From Acephala macrosclerotiorum (taxonomy: Eukaryota > Ascomycota > Leotiomycetes > Helotiales > Mollisiaceae), in contig MU119204.1 in the NCBI GenBank assembly GCA_014904845.1, positions 865,014 through 875,806 on the forward strand: 10,793 bases of DNA, read 5' to 3'. Positions 1-6,736 of the stretch are shown piece by piece. The notes below the pieces were generated by a model, which made no database searches, was not told where the DNA came from, and saw only the letters and a program-made list of their open reading frames with translations. Within the stretch, counting starts at the first letter, position 1. Every line of letters begins with the position of its first letter. The position numbers and the translations under genes are program-made.

Positions 1-39
1 AAAAAAATTTATAAACGTTAAAAAAAATTTTAATATAAT

Positions 40-82
<43 letters not shown>

Positions 83-2095
83 AAAAAAAAAATAAAAAAA
101 AAAAAAAATTTTTTAAAAAAAAAAAAAAAAAAAAAATAAAAAAAAAAAAAAAAAAAAAAATATTAATTAATTTAAAAAATGTTTTATTTTAAAAATTATT
201 AATTTTATTAGTATTTTTTATAATATTAATATCGTTTATTAAATTTTAAACTAATATAATAATTTATATAAATAATATATTTATATACGTATTATATACA
301 AATTCGAAAAAGATTATTAAAACGATAAAAAACAAATAAATATAATTAAAAAAACGTTTAAAACGAAATTTAATTTAAAAATAAAATTTATAAAAAATAA
401 GTTTATAATTTTTAAATATATTAAAAAAATTGAAAAAATTAAAATTATAATAAATAATTAAATTTTCGAATAAAAATCGATAATTAAATATTTAAATATT
501 TATTTTAATAAATAATTAAAATTTATAAAATATATAATTTAAAAATATTAAATGATAATTATAATATTAAATTTAATAAATTGTATTAAAAAAACAATAA
601 AAAAAGTTTTTTATGAAAAAATTTAAATAATTATTAAAATAATTATATTTTTAATATTTTTATATAAATTAAAAATATAATAAAAAAAAATATTAAATAT
701 AATTAAACGTATAACGTTTTTAATATATAAAACAATTTTTATAAATACGTTTATTTATAAATTAAAAATATTTAATATAAAAATTTTTTTTTAAAAAAAA
801 AACGAAAAATCGACGAATTAAAATTAAAAATATTATTAAAATATTATTTTTTTATTTATAAATATAATTAGAAAAAATAAACGAATAAAAATAAATAAAA
901 ATTTATTACGAGAAAAAAATTAAAATTTATAAACGCTATAAAATTATTCGAAAAATAAAAACGAAATTTAAAAGTTTAATTTTAAAAGAAATCGAATAAT
1001 TTAATTAAATAAAATTGAAAACGTTTAAAAAATTAAAATAAAATCGAGATCGTAAAATTAATAAATAATTATTATATTAATTAAAAAAAAACAATAGTAT
1101 TTAATTAGTGATTTTCGAAATAAAAATAAAAAATATAAACGTTATATTATAAAAAAATACGATTAAAATCGAAATAAAAATTATTTTAATTAATACGAAT
1201 TTTAAAATAATTAAAAAAATAATTTAAAAAAATAATTTTATAATTTATTATATTTTAATTAAAAATAAAAATATTATTAAATAAACGTACGAAAAATCTT
1301 TTTTTATAAATTATAAATATATAAAAAAAATTCATTAAAAAATAATAAATATCGAAAATATATTAATAAATTTTTTAAATAAAATATTTAAAATAAAAAA
1401 ATAAAAACGAATATTGTAATAATTTTAATAATATAAAATTAAATACGAAAATAATTACGAGTTAATAAAAATATACGTCGTATCGCGAAAAACGAAAAAA
1501 TGAAATTATAATTTTATAAAAATCTAAAAATTATTTATAAGTTTTTAAAAATCGATTATACGAAAAAAAAATAAATAATAAAATTTATTATAATTTTAAA
1601 ATTAAAATATAAAAACTTTAAAAAATATTATTTAAAATTTAAATATAATATATATATAAAATATTTATATGAATTTTTTCAAATTAAATTATAATAAAAA
1701 ACGTAAAATTAAAATTTTAAATAAAAAAAAATCGATTTTATATTAATAATAATAAAAAATAAAAATACGCGATTACGTTTATATTATTAAATTAATAAAA
1801 ATTATTGTAAGAATAATTTTTATAAAAAAACAAATAAAAAAAAAAATTAAAACGTAAAAAAATAAAATTCGTTAATTATTAAAAATTAAAAACGATTTAA
1901 TAATATTAATATATTAATTAAAAAAAAAATTATATTTTTAATTTTTTTTTTAAATTTTTTTTTTAAAAATTGCGAGTATAAAAAAACGAATTATTTGAAA
2001 CGAAGATTATAAATTAAATATTTTTAAATAAGAGTAATCGAAATTAAATTCGAAATTAATAATATAGCGATAAAAAAACGAATTAAAATTTAGTA
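1..2095. repeat. Left AT-rich arm, probable RIP-decayed repeat DNA
   Basis: This stretch is almost entirely A and T, and no reading frame of useful length survives on either strand. The few C and G bases are mostly in CpG pairs (contexts such as ACGT, TCGA, ACGA, TCGT); C before A, T or C is rare. The + strand is clearly A-richer than T. That composition is what saturating C-to-T mutation on both strands of a former repeat leaves behind, as RIP does in ascomycete fungi. The identity of the original element cannot be read by eye. I see no tRNA, rRNA or intact gene here. An AT-rich centromere-like or other heterochromatic segment is the main alternative description. Confidence 0.75.
47..160. 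repeat. Poly(A)-rich tract
   Basis: Runs of 34, 10, 15, 22 and 23 consecutive A are separated only by one or a few T, including one TTTTTT run at 109-114. It may be a former poly(A) tail or A-rich coding sequence whose G residues became A. Read or assembly error in such a homopolymer is also possible, so the exact length should be treated cautiously. Confidence 0.7.
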
Positions 2096-2183
2096 AAAAA
2101 AAACAAATAAAATTCGAAGTAAATCGATTGCGTGAATTGTTTTATCGACGGAGAATTGGAAAAGATAGTAAGAGTAATCGAAA
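2030..2183. repeat. Pair of 14-bp direct repeats
   Basis: The 14-mer AAGAGTAATCGAAA occurs at 2030-2043 and again at 2170-2183, 140 bp apart. The sequence around the two copies diverges quickly. They may be the remains of a duplicated segment at the arm/island border, or a coincidence in low-complexity DNA. Confidence 0.35.
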
Positions 2184-2560
2184 AGTCAAGCGAAGAAAGA
2201 ATTCTTGAAACGGTAAAGTATTTGAAAGTTAAAAAAGTAGAACTTTAAATAAAAAGTGAAAAAGTGCGAAAAATATCAAATTTCATATTATTTTTTTGTA
2301 TTTTGTTTCGATAAAACGATCAGAAATATTTGTATCGCTAGTTAGATAAAGAGATAGTTAGTATAGAAGTAGTAAACAAAAAGCTGGTACTCGGCGTAGA
2401 TTACTACAGTTTTATTGTTTAACGATAAACACGGATTTAAAATGAATTTTATTTTATTCTATAGTTGCACAGTTTTCGAGGGGGGTTCTAGAAAGTCTTT
2501 CTTTGGAATTATATGCTAAGTAAAGTAATCTAAATTGATTGAATCGATCGTAGTAACTCA
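2096..2560. other. Transition zone between AT-rich arm and island, no gene seen
   Basis: Base composition changes gradually here rather than at a sharp edge. From about 2100 to 2280 the + strand is purine-rich: by eye there are only about five C outside CpG but more than twenty G outside CpG. After about 2320 all dinucleotides reappear. Frames are interrupted by stops and I see no credible exon. It could be the partly mutated margin of the neighbouring repeat, where one strand was hit more than the other, or simply a purine-rich spacer. Confidence 0.5.
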
Positions 2561-2578
2561 ATATAAGAGACGTGGGTC

Positions 2579-2597
2579 CCAGGGGGTGTCCCCCTGG
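2579..2597. repeat. Perfect 8-bp GC-rich hairpin
   Basis: CCAGGGGG at 2579-2586 pairs perfectly with CCCCCTGG at 2590-2597 around a TGT loop. Its GC content contrasts sharply with the AT-rich DNA less than 500 bp away. It may be part of a transposable-element terminus; nothing ties it to transcription termination. Confidence 0.7.
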
Positions 2598-2753
2598 TGT
2601 AAAGCTCTACTAGAAGTGCGTTTCTGCCTTAGGCACTAAGGATCTTATCAGCTTATCGGCTTCACCGCTCGGCAGAATCTCAAACTACTACTCTACCTTA
2701 ATAACTATACCAACTTCAAATGCTTATAAAACGCTCAAATTAAGAGCTTTTAA

Positions 2754-2770
2754 CTTGAAACTTGAAACTT
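2754..2770. repeat. Short tandem repeat, CTTGAAA units
   Basis: The 7-bp unit CTTGAAA is present twice in tandem (2754-2760, 2761-2767), followed by a partial third copy CTT. It is a small simple repeat of unknown meaning inside the structured segment. Confidence 0.6.
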
Positions 2771-2789
2771 AGAGTAAGAATATATTACT

Positions 2790-2804
2790 AAAGTCGAAGA
2801 CTTT
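2790..2804. repeat. 6-bp hairpin
   Basis: AAAGTC (2790-2795) and GACTTT (2799-2804) are perfectly complementary around a GAA loop. It is the first of three consecutive self-complementary blocks between 2790 and 2924. Confidence 0.6.
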
Positions 2805-2813
2805 GTAGCCCCC

Positions 2814-2831
2814 CGCAAGAGCGCTCCTGCG
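2814..2831. repeat. 18-bp imperfect palindrome with one A·C mismatch
   Basis: The two halves, 2814-2822 and 2823-2831, pair at eight of nine positions. The only mismatch is A2818 against C2827, which a single G-to-A change on this strand would create from a perfect palindrome. The core GAGCGCTC at 2819-2826 is a perfect 8-bp palindrome. An alternative pairing joins CCGCA (2813-2817) to TGCGG (2837-2841). Confidence 0.6.
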
Positions 2832-2864
2832 AGGCCTGCGGAGCAAAATGTGCGTCGAGTGTCC

Positions 2865-2924
2865 AAAGAAAGAGTCCGTCCGCCGACTCGCAAGCGAGCC
2901 AATCAGCGGACGGACTCTTTCTTT
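2865..2924. repeat. 22-bp inverted repeat (long hairpin)
   Basis: The arm at 2865-2886 is complementary to 2903-2924 at 21 of 22 positions; the exception is C2884 against A2905. The 16-nt spacer contains a second perfect stem, CTCGC (2887-2891) with GCGAG (2894-2898). The arms read AAAGAAAGAG... and ...CTCTTTCTTT at their outer ends. Such a strong stem-loop at the edge of an island suggests a transposable-element end or a foldback element. It lies just upstream of the longest open frame of the window and may mark where that gene lost its original 5' end. Confidence 0.75.
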
Positions 2925-3811
2925 CGGCACGAGAGAAACATTTTTTGATAACGATTTATAATATATTATCTTATTTTGCGTCGAAAGTTTACACGGAAAC
3001 AAGTTATACGCCAATCGTAAACATTTGGTCTTTTAGTGTGATTGCCTTTAAATGTGCTTATAATCTTTCGAATAACCGTGAATATAAAAAAAGAAATTGG
3101 TATAAATTGTTTATCGATCAAATCAACGACTATGAGAATAAAAACTTGATCGATTTTTTATCGAGTACTATAATAATTATGGACTCGAAATTGCGACGTT
3201 CAACCCGGGATTGCTATAGAAAAACATCGCGGCTTATTATTGCATTTTATGAGCGGTATTTAATTTCGATATCGACTTTTTATTATTCGATTAAAGGACA
3301 CGCGCCGCCTCTTTCTTTTGAAGTACTAACTATTATAGCCAATTTCAATAGTAGTTCTCAGCGTGTAGAATCTGTGCCAGGAATAGACTTGTTTGGTGAA
3401 GGCTGGCTGCAGGATTCGAATTGTATCGGATTCTCTGTCGCTGCCATGGGACAAGAATCATTCAATTTGAGTAGTTGGAATAACTGGGAAATAAAATCTT
3501 CCGGGGAATATGTTCCACGAAGTATACCGGAACCTATGTATGAGCAGAACGAGTATTACGATCCACCAGTTAGCCCAGGCGGTAATACTTTAACGCAAAG
3601 TACCCATCACATCAACGCTGGGGCCCAAGGTTGGGGGGAATGGGGACAGGTCGTCGAAGGTGGTCAGATCAACAGCGAGGACTATATGGCTGCACATCTA
3701 CTTTATGCAATACATCAAGGAGAAGGTCCCTGAATTTTGGCTTTGTATCTTCCAGCCGTTCGACGGAAAAGATGCATTCAACAACTGGCTATCAAGGAAA
3801 GGCATGTTCGG

Positions 3812-3922
3812 GTACGTTCACGGTATCATCAAATTTATTGCCCTCATAACTCTCCATGTAGTGAGTCTCACGACGGTGTCCTCTTTGGCATTACACTAAC
3901 TATTCCAGACTACTTGGGGTAG
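3812..3922 (+). other. Predicted intron 1 of the broken gene
   Basis: The donor GTACGT at 3812-3817 is a strong fungal 5' splice site. CTAAC at 3896-3900 is a consensus branch site. Splicing to the TAG at 3920-3922 (111 nt) joins GGMF-like coding ending in MFG to RRWTANRRDQEK without a stop and keeps the long exon-2 frame. The earlier CAG at 3906-3908 (97 nt) is also a good acceptor, but with this donor it shifts frame and stops at about 4010. A third option, a weak GTTCAC donor at 3816 joined to 3908, also preserves the frame. I prefer the first model; the existence of an intron is surer than its exact edges. Confidence 0.6.
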
Positions 3923-4190
3923 CCGTAGGTGGACGGCAAACAGACGAGACCAAGAGAAGTCACTCGAAGATTCAGAGCGAATTAGAAAGCGTTACACGCA
4001 AATTGATATAAAGGGTGTTGTCTCTGGTGCCGCTAGAAATCAGATGGGTCTGTCTGCTGCCGGCCAAGCACAAGAACGGCGACGAGACCAGACAGATGAT
4101 CAATCGGGTCGAGAACTGGTGATAGCAGATCCTGGCTCAAATGCTGCTCGCAATCCACAGGCTTCGGTAAACGATCAAACCACCGGGCGG

Positions 4191-4361
4191 CAAGAGAAGC
4201 TGGAGCAAGAGAGGTTAGAACGGGAGAAGTTGCAAGAGGGGTTAGCACAAAGGCTACGAGAGCAAGAGAAACCAGAACAGGAGAAGCAAGAAAAGGTGAA
4301 ACGTAAACAAGATCAACAGAAACAAAAGAGGCAGCGACAAGAGAGGCGAGAACAAATAAAG
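4191..4361 (+). other. Coiled-coil coding segment rich in Gln, Glu, Lys, Arg
   Basis: These 57 codons of exon 2 encode almost only Q, E, K and R with spaced Leu, for example KLEQERLEREKLQEGLAQRL. The DNA is a loose purine-rich repeat of GAG, CAA and AAG codons. Charged, heptad-like spacing suggests a long helix or coiled coil. A minus-strand open frame over the same region is its compositional shadow. Such sequence gives spurious database hits, so it should not be used to assign the family. Confidence 0.6.
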
Positions 4362-4481
4362 TAAAAAAAAAAGAAGACAATCGAATCAAAAGAAAATGTA
4401 AAATTACCTCAAAAGCGTCCCACTACTCCGGCCGATCGGGAACCGAAAACAGCAGAAACTACCAGATTTAAAAGGCAATAA

Positions 4482-4529
4482 GTACGGTCATACTCTCTAT
4501 TATTTATTTCAGTTGGCTCACTTCTGCAG
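4482..4529 (+). other. Predicted intron 2 of the broken gene
   Basis: Donor GTACGG at 4482, a possible branch motif CTCAC at 4516-4520, and acceptor TCTGCAG ending at 4529 define a 48-nt intron, short but usual for fungi. It is phase 0 and joins two stretches that are both coding-like in the same frame. An earlier acceptor at 4512 would give only 31 nt and a wrong frame. A longer version ending at TTTAG, 4604, would remove the 4602 stop but would also discard the coding-like block 4530-4601. Confidence 0.5.
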
Positions 4530-4820
4530 GATTCAACTCCGCTGGCTCGGGAGAACTTGGGCTTTATTCGGATCACGTTCAAGGTTCGGGAACGAGGCGT
4601 TTAGAGGACCGCTCAAAGTCTTTTTGTTGATTCCTTTGATTCGTTCAAGGTCGAGCGAATAGCGGTGAAGTACATGAGGAAGAAGGAACAGATAAGGTTG
4701 TATAATACTAACTTGAATATTCTGACCCCACTAATGTGTTTTCAAGCTGCGATCGCCAACGGAAGCAACATGCTGCTTTTGATTCCAGGGAGGGAGATCG
4801 ACATCAACGAAGAGCAGTAA
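4530..4820 (+). other. Terminal exon, DUF3723-like C-terminal domain
   Basis: This 96-codon exon ends at TAA 4818-4820 and is the most gene-like part of the window. Key segments are ITFKVRERGV, SLFVDSFDSFKVERIAVKYM, LNILTPLMCFQAAIANGSN and LLLIPGREIDINEEQ. From memory, DUF3723 proteins end with the order: Trp-Arg-Thr, a VDP-type turn, an ERV/I-A-KYMRK helix, an LTP...CF-A-A/T motif, N/D-G-(S/T)-N and LLIPE with an acidic tail. The single TAG at 4602-4604 falls where a Trp would be expected (TGG to TAG). The link to DUF3723 is recollection, not a search result. Confidence 0.55.
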
Positions 4821-4869
4821 ACTCGCAAAAAGAGGCTGGCAGTAAGTGCAAATTTTAGTTGTATAATTT

Positions 4870-4875
4870 AATAAA
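4870..4875 (+). terminator. Possible poly(A) signal AATAAA
   Basis: AATAAA lies 50 nt after the final stop of the broken gene, in an AT-rich patch, which is the normal place for a fungal cleavage/polyadenylation signal. In DNA this AT-rich the hexamer also occurs by chance; only position supports it. Confidence 0.4.
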
Positions 4876-4905
4876 TTTTACTGCTGAAAGTGGGTGTTTG
4901 TTAGT

Positions 4906-4913
4906 CACGTGAT
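4906..4913. repeat. CACGTGAT, first copy
   Basis: CACGTGAT at 4906-4913 recurs at 5226-5233, 320 bp downstream and in the same orientation. CACGTG is a palindromic E-box bound by bHLH factors, but no gene start is near. The matching ends do not extend into terminal inverted repeats, so a transposon spanning them is unsupported. Confidence 0.4.
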
Positions 4914-5028
4914 TACCTGCTGGTCACTTTTCAGTTAAATCTGCCTCTGATTTTGGATTTTGCTCCAATTCTGACACCCTGGTTTAAGCTTTGTTACTTT
5001 ATTTTTGGCCTCTCACTTGATTAGATTT

Positions 5029-5057
5029 TGGCTCGATTTCAGCGGTCTTTCGAGCCA
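5029..5057. repeat. 8-bp hairpin
   Basis: TGGCTCGA (5029-5036) and TCGAGCCA (5050-5057) are perfectly complementary around a 13-nt loop. It has no T-run after it and no gene ends nearby, so it is noted as structure only. Confidence 0.5.
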
Positions 5058-5225
5058 TTTTGTAATTCAATCCAGGCGCTGCCTCCAGTTCTGGACCGGT
5101 GGCTGTAAAATCCTTTTTCTGGCTGCTACGAAGTCCCGACTCCACAAACGGCATTCAGCCTCATCTAGAAACTTTCTTGAAGTCCTCAGAAGTACGCCTT
5201 CCTCTCTTTGCGTTGATGCTTTTAC

Positions 5226-5233
5226 CACGTGAT
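5226..5233. repeat. CACGTGAT, second copy
   Basis: This is the second copy of the 8-mer described at 4906. The flanks differ (TTAC before this copy, TAGT before the first), so only the octamer itself is shared. Confidence 0.4.
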
Positions 5234-5555
5234 TTAAAGTAAAGAATGGGATCAAAATCAGAAACGGTTAGAGTGCTATTGGTACTAAGTCTAAAATGCT
5301 CTAGTATAATACCGCATGAAATCAATTAGATTGCAAAATAATAGACTCGAACAAATATAAAAAAAAAAGCGAATTTAATAAAAAAAATAATAATAAATAA
5401 ATTCTAAGAATTATATATCGAATAAAAAAAATTTCTCGATTTAAAAAAAAAAATAAATTAAAAAAAAAAATAACGATTATAAATTAAACGCGTTTTGAAT
5501 AATTTTAAACGTAATTATTAATTTTATTAATTTCGTAAAATTTATATTTAATTTT

Positions 5556-5640
5556 ATATTATATTTTTTTTTATATTATATTTTTTTTTATATTATATTT
5601 TTTTTAATATTATATTTTTTTTTATATTATATATTTTTTT
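5556..5640. repeat. Five tandem copies of a 17-bp unit
   Basis: The unit ATATTATATTTTTTTTT starts at 5556, 5573, 5590, 5607 and 5624, with an exact 17-bp period. The fourth copy is preceded by an A-for-T change and the fifth has one T-to-A change. It lies about 200 bp inside the right arm. Near identity suggests recent expansion by slippage or unequal exchange, after or despite the C-to-T decay. Confidence 0.85.
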
Positions 5641-6413
5641 GTATTAAATAATAATAAAAAAAAAATTAATTAAATTAAATTCGTTTTACGTTTTTATTTT
5701 TATAAATTATATTTCGATTTTAATTACTAATTACGTTTTAATTTTAATTACTCGCGAAATTAATAATTTAATAAATAAAAAAAAATTATTTTTAATCGAA
5801 AATATATTAATTTTTTTTTATAAATACGAACGTATTTATTTTTTATTCGATTTCGATTTTTTAATTTTTTTTAATATTATAAACTATATAAAATTAAATT
5901 TTTTTATTTTTTTTCGTTTTATAAATTTTCAAAGTAAATAATTTACGATTTTTTTATTTTTTATTTAATTTTAAAAATTTATATATTATATTTAAATAAA
6001 ATTTCTTTTTTTTTACTCGTATAAAATATAAATTACAAATTTTTTTAAAAATTTCAATTTATAAAATTTGATTATAATATAAAATTTTTTAATAAATTTA
6101 TTTTTATTAATTTTTTTATTAATTTTTATTATATAAACGTAATTTAAATACGTATTAATTATATTTTTAATAAAATTTTTATAAGAAAATTTTTTAATAT
6201 AAAAATAAACTTGTAATTTAATCGTAATAAAAAATTGTTTATTATAAATTTAATTTTTTTTATTATTTTTTTTAAAATAATTAAATTTATATTTTATAAT
6301 TATTTTTTTATTTTTAATAAAATTCGATTTTTTTGTATTTAATTTATTTAATTTATAAAAATTCGTATTAATATCGATTTTATTTATATTATTATTTATA
6401 ATACTATTAATTA

Positions 6414-6443
6414 TAATATTAATAAAAATAATATTAATAAAAA
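6414..6443. repeat. Two tandem copies of a 15-bp unit
   Basis: TAATATTAATAAAAA occurs at 6414-6428 and 6429-6443, followed by a partial third copy beginning TAATA. It is simple-sequence duplication without visible function. Confidence 0.65.
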
Positions 6444-6716
6444 TAATACTTATAAAATTATTATTATTATTTTTAAATATTAAAATAAAAATTTATTTTA
6501 ATTAATTCAACGAATTTTTATATTTTATTAAAAAATTATTTTTTCGTTTTTATATTAATATAATTTTTTTTAAACTTTATAACTTAAAAATAAATATTAA
6601 TTACAATTTTTTTAATTTTTTTTTTATTGATTAAATCGATTAAATTTTTTTTATTAAAATAATTTTATTATTAATTTATTATAATTTTATTTATTTTTAT
6701 AATTTTTGTATAAAAT

Positions 6717-6736
6717 TTATTATTATTATTATTATT
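6717..6736. repeat. (TTA) trinucleotide microsatellite
   Basis: Six perfect TTA units at 6717-6734 are followed by TT. Shorter TTA or AAT runs occur elsewhere in the arm. Its only likely use is as a length-variable marker. Confidence 0.7.

Larger units (their letters stand above)
2560..2944. repeat. Structured, repeat-like non-coding segment upstream of the gene
   Basis: This segment of about 385 bp is far more GC-rich than its left flank and holds several self-complementary blocks, listed separately. It also has a weak 7-bp pairing between 2622-2628 and 2671-2677 and an overlapping alternative stem 2625-2629/2631-2635. One minus-strand frame and one plus-strand frame run through the hairpins, but neither starts with ATG and both are best read as chance openings. 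The density of inverted repeats suggests the end of a non-autonomous transposable element or another dispersed repeat. No target-site duplication or transposase is visible, so the class cannot be named. Confidence 0.4.
2945..4820 (+). pseudogene. Broken multi-exon gene, probable DUF3723-type fungal protein
   Basis: I read three exons. Exon 1 (to 3811) is open from 2792 but has no in-frame ATG before 3179, so the 5' end is unknown; 2945 (TTG) merely marks the frame leaving the hairpin. It encodes a segment with aromatic, Pro and Gly-rich stretches (DPPVSPGG, GWGEWGQ). Near 3700-3731 the sensible frame shifts by one, avoiding the TGA at 3731, into KVPEFWLCIFQPFDGKDAFN. Exon 2 (3923-4481) carries a basic segment, GVVSGAARNQMG, then a Q/E/K/R-rich coiled coil (4191-4361) and a basic tail. 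Exon 3 (4530-4820) carries ITFKVRERGV, FDSFKVERIAVKYMRKKE and LTPLMCFQAAIANGSN, which from memory resembles the C-terminus of DUF3723 proteins, a multicopy fungal family of unknown function. In-frame stops at 4362, 4479 and 4602 make it a likely pseudogene. Sequencing error or extra introns could explain some breaks. Confidence 0.6.
4821..5345. other. Non-coding or dispersed-repeat segment, no intact gene
   Basis: Composition is normal and all dinucleotides are present, yet neither strand offers a convincing gene. A 75-codon + frame (5005-5232) and a 62-codon - frame (5067-5255, opening on TTG) overlap each other. The translations feel familiar as conceptual products of dispersed fungal repeats, but I cannot name an element and give this little weight. 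Two CACGTG boxes and one hairpin are listed separately. It may be the 3' flank of the gene followed by a decayed non-autonomous element. Confidence 0.35.

Noticed and set aside
2611..2690. Possible tRNA or small structured RNA
   Set aside because: Short stems form, but no cloverleaf with a seven-base acceptor stem, T-loop GTTC motif and anticodon arm could be built.
2769..3014. Minus-strand open frame of 81 codons over the hairpins
   Set aside because: It opens on TTG, not ATG, runs through inverted repeats and ends in AT-rich sequence; no splice signals or recognisable domain.
3631..3849. Third + frame overlapping the end of exon 1
   Set aside because: Its translation is low in hydrophobic core residues and Ser/Thr/Arg-rich, as expected for an out-of-frame reading of the better frames beside it.
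3737..3922. + frame of 61 codons across the exon 1/intron 1 junction
   Set aside because: It crosses the predicted intron without stopping only by chance and gives a basic, uninformative peptide; the KVPEFWLCIF reading is far more protein-like.
4033..4389. Minus-strand open frame of 118 codons
   Set aside because: It is the complement of the Gln/Glu/Lys/Arg-rich coiled coil, which on the other strand becomes Leu/Ser/Val-rich and stop-free. A membrane protein here would be an artefact.
4906..5233. Transposon bounded by the two CACGTGAT copies
   Set aside because: Beyond the octamer the ends show neither terminal inverted repeats nor matching target-site duplications.
5067..5255. Minus-strand open frame of 62 codons
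   Set aside because: It opens on TTG and overlaps an equally long + frame; I could not decide between them and neither has gene context.
5556..5640. CRISPR-like array
   Set aside because: The repeats are directly adjacent with no unique spacers, and the host appears eukaryotic.
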